From NCBI RefSeq assembly GCF_030646165.1, contig NZ_JAUTDO010000003.1, positions 248,001-312,000 of the forward strand: DNA of 64,000 bases, given 5' to 3'. Shown one piece after another: positions 52,647 to 61,471 of this stretch. Positions within the stretch are counted from its first letter, which is position 1, and each line of letters opens with the position of its first letter. Under the pieces are notes generated by a model. The model did no database searches, was not told where the DNA came from, and saw only the letters and a list, made by a program, of their open reading frames with translations. Origin of the DNA: Conexibacter sp. CPCC 206217 (GTDB lineage: Bacteria > Actinomycetota > Thermoleophilia > Solirubrobacterales > Solirubrobacteraceae). The position numbers and the translations under genes were made by a program.

Positions 52647-53503
52647 GCCGACGCCGTCGCGAGCAGACCGTGACGTTCGAGTGCGCCGCGCACGACGGCC
52701 AGCTCCTGCTCGTCCGCTTCGACCAACGGCAGCCGCAGGCCTCCGACTCTGTGTCCGAGCAAATTCATCGCCGCCTTCACCGGAATTGGGTTCGTCGTCG
52801 CGCCCATCGCGGCGTAGATCTCCTGCAGCGTCGCGTCGATCTCGCGGCGTCTCTCGGGCTCGTCGACCATCCGGCGCATCTCCTCTCCGACGACGTGGCT
52901 GGCGACGAGGATGCCGCCGGCACCGCCGAGCTCCAGCACGTCGGCGAGCATGTCGTCGTTGCCGGCGTAGAGCTCGAGCCCGTCGACCGGCGCCAGATTG
53001 TCCGGGTTCGCCTGCTTGACGGCGGTGACGTTGTCCAGCTGCGCGAGCTCGGCGAGCAGGTCGTTGGGCATGTCCGTGCCCGTGCGGGCAGGGATGTTGT
53101 AGAGCACGATCGGCTTGTCGGTCGCCTCAGCGCATGCCGCGAAGTGGCGGATCATCCCGCGCCGATTCGGGCGGTTGTAATAGGGGGTGACGTGCAGCAG
53201 GCCGTCGACGCCGAGCGCGGTCGCGCGCTCGGTCAGGTGGACGGCGTGACGCGTGTCGTTGGAGCCGACGCCCGCGACGACGGTCGCGCGGCCCTTCAGC
53301 TCTGCGACGACCAGCTCGATCACGCGGAGGTGCTCCGCATCGGTGAGGGTCGTCGCCTCCCCGGTCGTCCCGCAGACGACCACCCCGTCGGATCCGTTGG
53401 ACACGAGGTGGTTCGCGAGGCGTGCGACGCCGTCCTCGTCGACGCGCAGCTGCGCGTCGAACGGCGTGACCATCGCAGTGAGAATTGCTCCCAGCCCTGA
53501 CAT
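52643..53503 (-). CDS. dapA: 4-hydroxy-tetrahydrodipicolinate synthase
   Basis: 286 residues. Condenses pyruvate and aspartate semialdehyde, first committed step to lysine and diaminopimelate for peptidoglycan. Schiff-base Lys in NVTAVKQANPDN, catalytic Tyr in LHVTPYYNRPN, and the CGTTGEATTL substrate loop. Located in one run with dapB, two small genes and rnj. Confidence 0.96.
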   Translation of the reverse strand: MSGLGAILTAMVTPFDAQLRVDEDGVARLANHLVSNGSDGVVVCGTTGEATTLTDAEHLRVIELVVAELKGRATVVAGVGSNDTRHAVHLTERATALGVDGLLHVTPYYNRPNRRGMIRHFAACAEATDKPIVLYNIPARTGTDMPNDLLAELAQLDNVTAVKQANPDNLAPVDGLELYAGNDDMLADVLELGGAGGILVASHVVGEEMRRMVDEPERRREIDATLQEIYAAMGATTNPIPVKAAMNLLGHRVGGLRLPLVEADEQELAVVRGALERHGLLATASA

Positions 53504-53551
53504 TCGCCAATCATTATCGCAAGCCGCGCCGCAAGACGCCGCGTGCGTGCC

Positions 53552-53881
53552 TCAGCGGCGCAGCGCGTCGGTGAAGCGGCGGGGAACGCGCGGTGCGCCG
53601 ATGCGCCCCGCCTCCCACAGCGAGATCACGACCAGCTCGCCGTCGGCGCGCTCGCGGCGGCAGACGAACAGCAGATCGCGGTCGACGAGGTCGCGCACGT
53701 AGACGGAGCCGCGTGCGCCGCTGGCCCCCGCCGGCGGTGTCTCGCTCCAGCGCCCGGCGTCCCAGGCGCGCGTGACGCGCTCGATGATCTCCAATCTGGG
53801 ATCGAGCGCTCCGTTGCGCGCCGCGACGCGCTGGCGGAAGCGCTCGGCGGCGTGATCTGTCACTGCGACGAGGACGCTCAC
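53552..53881 (-). CDS. Small hypothetical protein
   Basis: 109 residues from GTG 53881, 17 bp after the preceding gene's stop. Begins VLVAVTDHAAERFRQRV, followed by a mixed alpha/beta body with DLVDRDLLFVCRRE. The His-x-x-x-R-F-x-x-R pattern recalls small nuclease- or toxin-like folds, but I do not recognise a family and assign no function. Between dapB and dapA. Confidence 0.7.
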   Translation of the reverse strand: MSVLVAVTDHAAERFRQRVAARNGALDPRLEIIERVTRAWDAGRWSETPPAGASGARGSVYVRDLVDRDLLFVCRRERADGELVVISLWEAGRIGAPRVPRRFTDALRR

Positions 53882-53898
53882 ATCGCTGACGGTAGCGG

Positions 53899-54216
53899 CT
53901 ACCGCGGCTGCTCCAGCACCAGCTCGTCGTACTCCAGCGGGTCCCACGTCTCCGCGACCGCGGCGGCGGGGTCGGGCGCGCCGAGGCGGCCGGCGACGTC
54001 GAGCCCGCTCGCGCGCAGCAGCTCGACCAGCTGCACGAGCCGCTGCGGCGCGTCGGCGTCCTCCTCGCCCGCGGGCACGAGCAGCGTGAACTCGGCCGGG
54101 CCGCGCGCGCTGCGCTGCTGCAGCGTGCGGCGCAGCTGCGCGGGATCCGCGGCGGGGCCGGCGACGACGAGGATGTGACGGGTCTGCTGTGACAGCGCTG
54201 CGCCTCCGGTTCCCAA
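53899..54216 (-). CDS. Small hypothetical protein, start uncertain (possible CTG)
   Basis: Up to 105 residues from TTG 54216. RHILVVAGPAADPAQL, then FTLLVPAGEEDADA and DPAAAVAETWDPLEYDELVL, looks like a universal-stress-type alpha/beta fold cut to about half size. The only good ribosome binding site (GGAGG, 54203-54207) lies seven bases before a CTG codon at 54195, inside a hairpin, while the TTG has none. Function unknown. Confidence 0.65.
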   Translation of the reverse strand: MGTGGAALSQQTRHILVVAGPAADPAQLRRTLQQRSARGPAEFTLLVPAGEEDADAPQRLVQLVELLRASGLDVAGRLGAPDPAAAVAETWDPLEYDELVLEQPR

Positions 54217-54234
54217 CGGACTAGGAACCGGAGG
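54203..54234. terminator. 11-bp perfect hairpin between dapB and the next gene
   Basis: CCTCCGGTTCC (54203-54213) and GGAACCGGAGG (54224-54234) with a 10-nt loop, 20 bp after the dapB stop. No T-tract. On the minus strand its right arm carries the GGAGG ribosome binding site of the following gene. It could be a terminator/attenuator or a structure that hides that site. Confidence 0.55.
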
Positions 54235-54253
54235 ATAGCTGCCCGCGGGTGCT

Positions 54254-54910
54254 CTACAGCAGGTGCTCGAGCCCGACGACCGGGCTCGTGTCCAGCGACC
54301 CGACTCTGCGGATCGCCATCAGGACGCCCGGCATGAAGCCGATCCGGTCGATCGAGTCGTGGCGGATCGTCAGCGTCTGGCCGAGGTCGCCGAAGATGAC
54401 CTCCTGGTGCGCGACGAGGCCGGGCAGCCGGATCGAGTGGATCGGCGGCTCCTGTCCCCCGCTCGCCTCGGCCATCAGCCGCGCTGTGTGCGCCGCGGTG
54501 CCGCTCGGCTTGTCGAGCTTTCTGTCGTGGTGCAGCTCGACGATCTCCGCCTTCGCCATGTATCTGGCGGCCTCGGCGGCGAACTTCGTCATCAGCACCG
54601 CGCCGATCGCGAAGTTCGGGCCGAAGAACACGTTCGCCCCTCTGGCGTCGCGCAGCGGCTCGATGTCGAAGCCGGAGGTGCCGATCACGACGTGCACGCC
54701 CGCGGCGACGCATTCCAACGCGTTCGGCAGCGCCGTGTCCGGGCGGGTGAAGTCGACGACGACGTCGGCCTCGCCGAGCACCTCGGCGAGCGTCGTGCCG
54801 AGCGCCGGGTCGGCACGGCCCGTCAGGACCATGTCGTCGGCGCCCTCGACCGCCTCGCAGACGGTCGCGCCCATCCGACCGGCCGCGCCGGCGACGGCGA
54901 CGCGGATCAC
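54254..54910 (-). CDS. dapB: 4-hydroxy-tetrahydrodipicolinate reductase
   Basis: 218 residues from GTG 54910, overlapping the M16 peptidase stop (GTGA). NAD(P)H-dependent second step of the lysine/diaminopimelate branch. VAVAGAAGRMG at the N-terminus binds the cofactor; GTSGF, FGPNFAIGAVL and ELHHDRKLDKPSGTA carry the catalytic His and Lys. Somewhat shorter than the usual ~245 residues. Confidence 0.95.
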   Translation of the reverse strand: MIRVAVAGAAGRMGATVCEAVEGADDMVLTGRADPALGTTLAEVLGEADVVVDFTRPDTALPNALECVAAGVHVVIGTSGFDIEPLRDARGANVFFGPNFAIGAVLMTKFAAEAARYMAKAEIVELHHDRKLDKPSGTAAHTARLMAEASGGQEPPIHSIRLPGLVAHQEVIFGDLGQTLTIRHDSIDRIGFMPGVLMAIRRVGSLDTSPVVGLEHLL

Positions 54911-56196
54911 GTCGCCGCCCCCGTCGTGGTGCTCGGCGCCAGTGGCGCGAGCGCGGTTCTGAACAGCTCCTCGTCGGGGCCGATGCCGGCCGTCGACAGC
55001 TTCGCCGGGTCGAACAGCTCCGCCGCCAGTTCGGCGACGACGTCGAGCGAGACCGCGTCGATCCGTTCGACGACCTCGTCGACCGACAGCAGCGGCACGC
55101 CCGTCAGGATCGCCGAGCCGAGCCGGTTCATGCGCGACCCGGTCGACTCCAGCGACAGCACGACGCGGCCCTTCAGGTTCTCCTTCGCGCGCTGCAGCTC
55201 GTCCGCCGTGGCGGGCTCGCGCTGCAGCTGCGTCAGCTCCTGCGCGACGACCTCCATCGCCGGAGCGAGGTTGTCGGCGCGCGTGCCGACGTACAGGCCG
55301 ACCTGGCCCGTGTCGGAGAACTGGCCCGTGAACGAGTAGACCGAGTACGCCAGGCCGCGCTTCTCGCGTACCTCCTGGAAGAGGCGCGAGGACGACGTGC
55401 CGCCGAAGATCGTGTCGAGGACGCGCAGCGCGTAGCGCCGCTCGTCGTAGCGCGCGATCCCCGGTCCGCCGAGGCAGACGTGGTACTGCTCGGTGTCCTT
55501 GCGCTCGAACCGCACCCGCGGCGCGAGCGCGGCGGGCGCCGGCAGCGGCTGCGGCGCATCCGCGCTGCGGCCGCCGTTGGGCACCCGGCTTGCCGCCAGC
55601 TCCACCAGCGCGTCGTGGTCGACCGCTCCCGCGGCCGCGATCACGACGTTGGAGGCGACGTAGCGGCTGTCGTGAAACGCTCTGATCTGGTCGATCGGGG
55701 TTCTCGCGACGACGTCCGCCGCGCCGATGATCGAGCGGCCCAGCGGGTGGTCGCCGAAGACCGCCTCGCCGAGCACGTCGAAGACCTTGTCCTGCGGGTC
55801 GTCCTCGTACATCGCGATCTCTTCGAGGATCACCTCGCGCTCGCTGTCGACGTCGTCGATGCGCGGTCTGAAGACCATGTCGCTCATGACGTCGAAGGCG
55901 AGGTCGAAGTGCTCGTCGATCACGCGCGAGTAGACGGAGGTCGTCTCCTTGCCCGTGCCGGCGTTGAGCTCAGCGCCCATGCCGTCGAACAGCTGGTCGA
56001 TCTCGAGCGACTCGTATCTGGCGGTGCCCTTGAACAGCAGATGCTCGATCAGGTGCGAGAGCCCCGCTTGCGCGTCGCTCTCGCCCCGCGAGCCGGTGCC
56101 GATCCAGTAGCCGAGCGAGACGGACCGGACGGAGGGCATTGCCTCCGTCACGATCCGCACGCCCGAATCCAGTTCGGTTATCCGGTGATCACTCAT
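54907..56196 (-). CDS. M16 family zinc metallopeptidase
   Basis: 429 residues. Inverted zinc motif HLIEH (His48, Glu51, His52) with the distal Glu in the SEREVILEEIAMYEDDP region. Two M16 domains, the second with the GGTSSSRLFQEVREKRGLAYS block. Homologous to mitochondrial-processing-peptidase-like bacterial proteins of the pnp-dapB neighbourhood. Cytoplasmic by lack of a signal peptide. Translationally coupled to dapB. Confidence 0.94.
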   Translation of the reverse strand: MSDHRITELDSGVRIVTEAMPSVRSVSLGYWIGTGSRGESDAQAGLSHLIEHLLFKGTARYESLEIDQLFDGMGAELNAGTGKETTSVYSRVIDEHFDLAFDVMSDMVFRPRIDDVDSEREVILEEIAMYEDDPQDKVFDVLGEAVFGDHPLGRSIIGAADVVARTPIDQIRAFHDSRYVASNVVIAAAGAVDHDALVELAASRVPNGGRSADAPQPLPAPAALAPRVRFERKDTEQYHVCLGGPGIARYDERRYALRVLDTIFGGTSSSRLFQEVREKRGLAYSVYSFTGQFSDTGQVGLYVGTRADNLAPAMEVVAQELTQLQREPATADELQRAKENLKGRVVLSLESTGSRMNRLGSAILTGVPLLSVDEVVERIDAVSLDVVAELAAELFDPAKLSTAGIGPDEELFRTALAPLAPSTTTGAAT

Positions 56197-56293
56197 CTCT
56201 CAGCTACGACCCGTATCGCTCGGCCACGCCCGCGAGTTCCCGCCCACGCATCGCAGTGCAGCACGCCGCCGTGGAACTCGCAATGCGAAGCAC

Positions 56294-58564
56294 CTAGCCG
56301 CGGTCGCGGTCGCGGCTGCCGCGTCCGCCGCCGCCCTCGCGCCGCGAACCGCCACGGTCGCCGCCGCCGCGGCGGGCGCCGCGGTCGCGGTCGCGCGGCG
56401 GGCGGTCGCCGCCGCCACCGCCGTTGCTGCTGGCGCTGAGCGCCGCGAGCTCCTCGACGGTCTTGCCGGCGATGTCCGGGTCCTCGGCGAGGCGCAGGCC
56501 GATGCGGCCGCGCTCGCGGTCGACCTCGACCACGCGCACCTGGACCTCGTCGCCCTTGTTGAGCACTTCCTCGACCGTGTCGACGCGTCTGCCGGGCGCC
56601 ACGTTGGAGATGTGCAGCAGGCCGTCGGTGCCCTTCGCCAGCTCGACGAAGGCGCCGAAGGTCGTCGTCTTGACGACTCTGCCGTTGAAGGCGTCGCCGA
56701 TCTCGACTTCCTTGGTCATCGAGCGGATGCGGTCCGCGAGGGCGTCGCCCAGCTCGCCGTTCTGCGCGTAGATCAGGACCTGGCCCTCGTCGTTGACGTC
56801 GATCTGCGCCTCGAACTCCTCGCACAGGCCGCGAATCGTCTCGCCGCCCTTGCCGATCAGGAGGCCGATCTTCTCCGGGTCGATCTGGACCGTGGAGATG
56901 CGCGGCGCCCACTTCGACAGCTCCTCGCGCGGAGCGGTCAGCGCCTCGGTCATCTTCGCGAGGATGAACTCGCGGCCCTTCTTCGCCTGCGCCAGCGCGT
57001 CACGCAGGATGTCGAAGGTGACGCCCGTGATCTTGATGTCCATCTGCAGGGCGGTGATGCCCTCGGACGTGCCGGCGACCTTGAAGTCCATGTCGCCGAG
57101 GTGGTCCTCGATGCCCGCGATGTCGGAGAGCACGATGTAGTCGTCGCCCTCCTTGATCAGGCCCATCGCGATGCCGGCGACCGGCCGCTTGAGCGGCACG
57201 CCCGCGTCCATCAGCGACAGCGAGGAGCCGCAGACGGAGGCCATCGAGGAGGAGCCGTTGGACTCGAGGATGTCCGACACGACGCGAATCGCGTACGGGA
57301 ACTCCTCCGTGCTCGGCACCATCGGCACGAGCGCGCGCTCGGCGAGCGCGCCGTGACCGATGTCGCGGCGCTTGGGGCCGCGCATGAAGCCGGCCTCGCC
57401 GACCGAGAACGGCGGGAAGTTGTAGTGGTGGAAGTAATACTTTCTGGTTTCCAGACCGAGCGTGTCGAGGCGCATCTCCTCGCGCGTCGTGCCCAGCGAA
57501 GCGGTCGACAGCGCCTGCGTCTGGCCGCGCGTGAAGAGCGCGGAGCCGTGCGTGCGCGGCGTGACGCCGACCTCGATCGTGATCGGACGGATCTCGTCCG
57601 CTCTACGACCGTCGGGGCGCTTCTTCTTGATCGCGATCCGCTCGCGGATCAGCGACTTCTCGAGCTTGTCGAACGCGAGCTGCACCTTCTGGCGCGTCTC
57701 GGCGTCGTCCTCGTCGGCGGCGTATCTCGCGAAGATCTCGGCCTCGACGGCCTTCGTCGCGTCTTGACGCTCGAGCTTGTCGACGACGGCGGTCGCTCTG
57801 TCGAGCTTTCTGCCGTGCGATCTCGTGATCTGTCTCAGCAGTCTCTCGTCGACCTGCGGGACCTCGACCTCGGTCTTCGCCTTGCCGGCCTTCTTCTGCA
57901 GGTCCCACTGGAGTCTGCAGAGCTTCTTGATCGCGTCGTGCGCGATGTCGAGCGCGTCGAGGATCTCCGCCTCGACGATCTCGTTGGCGCCGGCCTCGAC
58001 CATCAGGATGGCCTCTTCGGTGCCGGCGACGATCAGGTCGAGATCGGTGTTCTCGAGCAGATCCTCTTCGTTCGGGTTGACGACGAAGTTGCCGTCGACC
58101 TTGCCGATGCGGACCGCGCCGACGGGCGTCGGGAACGGGATGTCGGAGAGCATCAGCGCCGCGGAGGCGCCGTTCATCGCGAGCACGTCGTACGGGTTGA
58201 TGTGATCGACCGACAGCGTCAGCGTGACGAGCTGCGTCTCCCGACGCCAGCCCTTCGGGAACAGCGGGCGGATCGGACGGTCGACCATGCGAGCGGTCAG
58301 CGTCGCCTTCTCGCCGGCGCGACCCTCGCGCTTGAAGAACGAGCCGGGGATCTTGCCCGCGGCGTACATGCGCTCCTCGACGTCCACCGTCAGCGGCAGG
58401 AAGTCGACGTCGCGGAGGTTGCCCGCGGTCGCGGTCGAGAGGACCATCGTGTCGCCCGAGCGGACGACGACTGCGCCAGAGGCCTGCTTGGCCATACGAC
58501 CGGTCTCGAACGAGATCTCTCTACCGGCGATCTCGACGGAAAGCCGCGTAACGGCGTCAGACAT
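56294..58564 (-). CDS. pnp: Polyribonucleotide nucleotidyltransferase (PNPase)
   Basis: 756 residues. Phosphorolytic 3'-5' exoribonuclease and RNA polymerase. Two RNase PH domains (about 10-230 and 320-540; FSVGEAGFMRGPKRRDIGHG is the second-domain core), a KH domain (IGLLIGKGGETIRGL) and an S1 domain (EIGDAFNGRVVKTTTFGAFVEL). The C-terminal ~40 residues are Gly/Arg/Asp repeats, likely a flexible RNA- or protein-binding tail longer than in most PNPases. A hairpin lies in its leader at 58584-58605. Confidence 0.97.
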   Translation of the reverse strand: MSDAVTRLSVEIAGREISFETGRMAKQASGAVVVRSGDTMVLSTATAGNLRDVDFLPLTVDVEERMYAAGKIPGSFFKREGRAGEKATLTARMVDRPIRPLFPKGWRRETQLVTLTLSVDHINPYDVLAMNGASAALMLSDIPFPTPVGAVRIGKVDGNFVVNPNEEDLLENTDLDLIVAGTEEAILMVEAGANEIVEAEILDALDIAHDAIKKLCRLQWDLQKKAGKAKTEVEVPQVDERLLRQITRSHGRKLDRATAVVDKLERQDATKAVEAEIFARYAADEDDAETRQKVQLAFDKLEKSLIRERIAIKKKRPDGRRADEIRPITIEVGVTPRTHGSALFTRGQTQALSTASLGTTREEMRLDTLGLETRKYYFHHYNFPPFSVGEAGFMRGPKRRDIGHGALAERALVPMVPSTEEFPYAIRVVSDILESNGSSSMASVCGSSLSLMDAGVPLKRPVAGIAMGLIKEGDDYIVLSDIAGIEDHLGDMDFKVAGTSEGITALQMDIKITGVTFDILRDALAQAKKGREFILAKMTEALTAPREELSKWAPRISTVQIDPEKIGLLIGKGGETIRGLCEEFEAQIDVNDEGQVLIYAQNGELGDALADRIRSMTKEVEIGDAFNGRVVKTTTFGAFVELAKGTDGLLHISNVAPGRRVDTVEEVLNKGDEVQVRVVEVDRERGRIGLRLAEDPDIAGKTVEELAALSASSNGGGGGDRPPRDRDRGARRGGGDRGGSRREGGGGRGSRDRDRG

Positions 58565-58583
58565 ATATGTGTTTTCCCTTCTG

Positions 58584-58605
58584 CTCCACCCTTCGGTAGG
58601 TGGAG
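58584..58605 (-). promoter_or_regulatory. Leader hairpin before pnp
   Basis: CTCCACC pairs with GGTGGAG around an 8-nt loop; its 3' edge is 19 bases before the pnp ATG. In Escherichia coli, pnp is autoregulated through a leader stem cut by RNase III. A similar role here is inference; it could also end transcription from upstream. Confidence 0.45.
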
Positions 58606-58677
58606 AGCGTGCGTCTTTTCTTTACGGAACCCCTCCATCGTAGCGATCCCACGACGAAATGCCTGCGTATCTCCCCC

Positions 58678-59160
58678 ATGACCGTTCACGTCCTGACCCG
58701 TTCGCAGACGCTTGCGGGCACGCCTGACACCGTCTTCCCGTTCTTTGCGCAGGCGCGCAACCTGGAGGCGATCACGCCGCCGTTCCTCGGCTTCAGAGTG
58801 ATGACGCCCGCACCGATCGAGATGGCGCCCGGGACGCTGATCGCCTACCGCCTGAAGCTGCACGGCGTGCCGCTGCGTTGGCTGACGCGGATCGAGGAGT
58901 GGGAGCCGGGCGTGCGCTTCGTCGACGCGCAGTTGCGCGGCCCCTACGCGCTCTGGCACCACACGCATGCGTTCGCCGCCGATCCGGGGAGACCAGGCTG
59001 GACGGTGATGCGCGACACGGTCCGCTACGCGCTGCCGTTCGGCCCGCTCGGAGAGCTGGCGCACCGCATCATGGTGCGAAGAGACCTGGAGCGGATCTTC
59101 GCGTACCGGGCGCAGACCGTCGCGCGGATGGTCGCCGATGTGAGCGAGGCGGAGCGCTGA
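58678..59160 (+). CDS. SRPBCC-fold ligand-binding protein
   Basis: 160 residues. The START-like fold pattern is clear: an N-terminal strand (HVLTRSQTLAGTPDTVFPFFA), NLEAITPPFLGFRV, a VRFVDAQLRGPYALWHHTHAF strand-turn and a long C-terminal helix. This subgroup is often found beside oxidoreductases; ligand unknown. It is the only plus-strand gene between 50.9 kb and the window end, divergent from pnp and convergent with the DsbA-like gene. Confidence 0.88.
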   Translation: MTVHVLTRSQTLAGTPDTVFPFFAQARNLEAITPPFLGFRVMTPAPIEMAPGTLIAYRLKLHGVPLRWLTRIEEWEPGVRFVDAQLRGPYALWHHTHAFAADPGRPGWTVMRDTVRYALPFGPLGELAHRIMVRRDLERIFAYRAQTVARMVADVSEAER

Positions 59161-59169
59161 GCCGGCCGC

Positions 59170-59673
59170 TCAGCCGAGCCGATCGATCAGCTCGTCGCTC
59201 GGCAGCCCCGGATGCGGCTCGCCCGCGAGGAACAGCGTCGGGGTCGTGACGACGCCGACGCGCACGCCGCTGACGAAGTCGCGCTTGACGCGCGCGATCA
59301 CCGCCTCGGAGCGGCGATCGGCGTCGAAGCGCTCGACGTCGAGGCCGAGCCGCTCGGCGCGAGCCCACAGATGCGGGTCCTCCAGCCGCCCCTGGTCGGC
59401 GAACAGCAGCGCGTGCATCTCCCAGAAGCGGCCCTGCAGCCCGGCCGCCTCGGCGGCGCAGGCCGCGGCACCCGCGCGCGGATGCTTCGACGTGACCGGG
59501 AAGTGGCGGAAGATCCGCTGCGCTCCGCAGGCGACGAGCCGCTCTTCGAGCACCGCGCAGTACGGGCACTCGTAGTCGGCGTAGACGATCGCCAGCGGCC
59601 GCTCGGGCGGACCGCTGCGGTGGTCGTCCGGCTGCGGAGGAGGAAGCGGCGCGCTGCCGAGTCCGCCGGTCAT
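59170..59673 (-). CDS. DsbA-like thioredoxin-fold oxidoreductase
   Basis: 167 residues. YADYECPYCAVLEERL holds the redox CPYC pair, followed by a helical insertion (AAACAAEAAGLQGRFWEMHALLF) and the cis-proline segment VVTTPTLFL, as in DsbA/FrnE-type proteins. No signal peptide, so it probably works in the cytoplasm. Follows the peroxiredoxin gene after a hairpin; a redox partnership is plausible. Confidence 0.9.
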   Translation of the reverse strand: MTGGLGSAPLPPPQPDDHRSGPPERPLAIVYADYECPYCAVLEERLVACGAQRIFRHFPVTSKHPRAGAAACAAEAAGLQGRFWEMHALLFADQGRLEDPHLWARAERLGLDVERFDADRRSEAVIARVKRDFVSGVRVGVVTTPTLFLAGEPHPGLPSDELIDRLG

Positions 59674-59692
59674 CGAGCTGTCAGGCGCATCT

Positions 59693-59722
59693 GGGAGAAC
59701 GAGCCCCAGGGCGAGTTCTCCC
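59693..59722. terminator. Hairpin after peroxiredoxin gene
   Basis: GGGAGAAC (59693-59700) and GTTCTCCC (59715-59722) form an 8-bp stem with a 14-nt loop, 30 bp downstream of the peroxiredoxin stop on the minus strand and before the DsbA-like gene. No T-tract. Confidence 0.5.
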
Positions 59723-59751
59723 GGCGTGACGCAAGGCCGCAGGCCGCGGCT

Positions 59752-60210
59752 CTACGCCGCCGCGAGACCGTCGAAGATCAAGTTGGCGCCGGGCAGGTCG
59801 CCGGGTGACGGCGCCTGGTAGCTCCAGCTGATCACGCCGTCGGGGCCGACAATCACGAGCGCGCGCTGCGGGAAGCCGCCCTCGTGCAGGACGCCGAAGG
59901 CCGCGCACGTCGCGCCCTTCGGCTCGAAGTCCGACAGCTGCTCGATCGTGACGCCGAGCTTCTCGCGGAACGCTCTCTGCGACCACGACGAGTCGCAGGA
60001 GACGCCGTACAGCGTCGCCCCCTGCGCGGTGAACTGGTCCAGCACCTCTTCGTAGAGGTTGAGCTGGTCCGTGCAGACCGGGCTGAACGCGAACGGATAG
60101 AAGACCAGGACGGTCGTTCTGCCCGTGAAGTCGTCCTTCGTGAACGCCTCGCCGTCCTCGCGCTGGAGCGTGAACTCCGGCGCGGGGGTGCCCGGCTGCA
60201 GGACGCTCAC
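59752..60210 (-). CDS. Peroxiredoxin (AhpE/BCP-like)
   Basis: 152 residues from GTG 60210. Reduces peroxides with the peroxidatic Cys in [11 protein letters not shown]. Other cysteines (GVSCDSS and ATCAAF) may resolve the sulfenic acid. [14 protein letters not shown] and [12 protein letters not shown] are family patterns. The GTG overlaps the rpsO stop (GTGA), an unusual coupling of a redox enzyme to a ribosomal protein gene. Confidence 0.92.
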   Translation of the reverse strand: MSVLQPGTPAPEFTLQREDGEAFTKDDFTGRTTVLVFYPFAFSPVCTDQLNLYEEVLDQFTAQGATLYGVSCDSSWSQRAFREKLGVTIEQLSDFEPKGATCAAFGVLHEGGFPQRALVIVGPDGVISWSYQAPSPGDLPGANLIFDGLAAA

Positions 60211-60479
60211 TTGCGCAGACCGAGCTCTCTCACGAGCGCGCGGTACCCCTCGAGGTCCTTGCGCTGGAGGTAGTTCAGGAAACGGCGGCGGCGGCCGACG
60301 AGCATGAGCAGGCCGCGCCGGGAGTGGTGGTCCTTCTTGTGGGTGCGCAGATGCTCGGTGAGGTCGTTGATGCGCTCAGTCAGCATCGCGATCTGGACTT
60401 CGGCAGCGCCGGTGTCCTTCTCGCCTCTGCCGAACTTCGCGATCAACTCTTGCTTGCGCTCGCTGGTGAGGGTCGTCAT
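60207..60479 (-). CDS. rpsO: 30S ribosomal protein S15
   Basis: 90 residues, typical length. Binds 16S rRNA and nucleates the 30S platform. Conserved blocks [32 protein letters not shown] and [10 protein letters not shown]. The ATG overlaps the ribF stop (ATGA). In E. coli rpsO is followed by pnp; here a peroxiredoxin and DsbA-like gene lie between. Confidence 0.98.
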   Translation of the reverse strand: MTTLTSERKQELIAKFGRGEKDTGAAEVQIAMLTERINDLTEHLRTHKKDHHSRRGLLMLVGRRRRFLNYLQRKDLEGYRALVRELGLRK

Positions 60480-61387
60480 CGGCCGGGCAGCGTAGCAGAA
60501 TCGCCCGTGCAGACCTCGCGCGCCGTGACCACGTCGAGGTGCATCTGCTCGATCAGCGCCTCCGCCGAGGTGAACCGCTGCTCGCCTCGCAGACGGCGCA
60601 GGAACTCGACCGTGAACGCGCGTCCGTAGAGGTCGCCGGCGAAGTCGAGCACGAACGCCTCGACCAGCAGGCCGAGGCCGGTCTCGAACGTCGGGCGCAC
60701 GCCGACGTTGGTCGCCGCGCAGTGCTGGCCGTCGGCTCCCTCCCACGTCACGCGCGTCGCGTAGACGCCGTTGCCGGGGCAGACGAGCGCCGGGTCGGGG
60801 ACGAGGTTGGCGGTCGGGAAGCCCAGCTCGCGCCCGCGCTTCTCGCCGTGCTGGACCGTGCCGGTCATGCGAAACGGAGCGCCCAGCAGCGCGTTGGCGC
60901 GCTCGACGTCGCCGGCCTGCACGAGGCCGCGCACGTGCGAGGAGGAGACGATCTCGCCGTCGGCCTGCACGAGCGGCACGACGCGCGCCTCGAAGCGCCC
61001 GTCGGCGCGCAGCAGCGCCGTGTCGCCTCTGGCGCCGTGCCCGAACCTGAAGTTCTCGCCGACCGAGACGTGCGTGGCGCCCAGCCTGTCGACCAGCACG
61101 TCGTCGAGGAACTCCTGCGCGCTCTGGTGGCGGATCGTCTCGTCGAACGGCACGACGACCAGCTCCTGCACGCCCAGCGCGGCGATCAGCTCGGCCTTCA
61201 CGTCGAGGCTCGTCAGCAGCTTCGGCGCCGCCTCAGGGCGCACGACCGCGAGCGGGTGCGGCTCGAACGTGACGACCGTGTCGCTTCCCGCGATGACGGC
61301 GCGGTGACCGAGGTGAACGCCGTCGAACTCTCCGACGGCGACGCGCCGGGGCCGCGGCGCGACGTCGGGCAGCCAGGTGATCTGCAT
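60476..61387 (-). CDS. ribF: Bifunctional riboflavin kinase/FAD synthetase
   Basis: 303 residues. Converts riboflavin to FMN and FAD. N-terminal adenylyltransferase domain ([29 protein letters not shown]) and C-terminal flavokinase domain ([42 protein letters not shown]). Order truB-ribF-rpsO is conserved. Confidence 0.96.
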   Translation of the reverse strand: MQITWLPDVAPRPRRVAVGEFDGVHLGHRAVIAGSDTVVTFEPHPLAVVRPEAAPKLLTSLDVKAELIAALGVQELVVVPFDETIRHQSAQEFLDDVLVDRLGATHVSVGENFRFGHGARGDTALLRADGRFEARVVPLVQADGEIVSSSHVRGLVQAGDVERANALLGAPFRMTGTVQHGEKRGRELGFPTANLVPDPALVCPGNGVYATRVTWEGADGQHCAATNVGVRPTFETGLGLLVEAFVLDFAGDLYGRAFTVEFLRRLRGEQRFTSAEALIEQMHLDVVTAREVCTGDSATLPGR

Positions 61388-61471
61388 GGCGCGGAAGAGT
61401 AGTGATCGGGGCCGCGAGACCGGTCAGCCACGCGCGAAGAGCGCGCCGATCGGCCGGCGCGCCGCGCCGCG

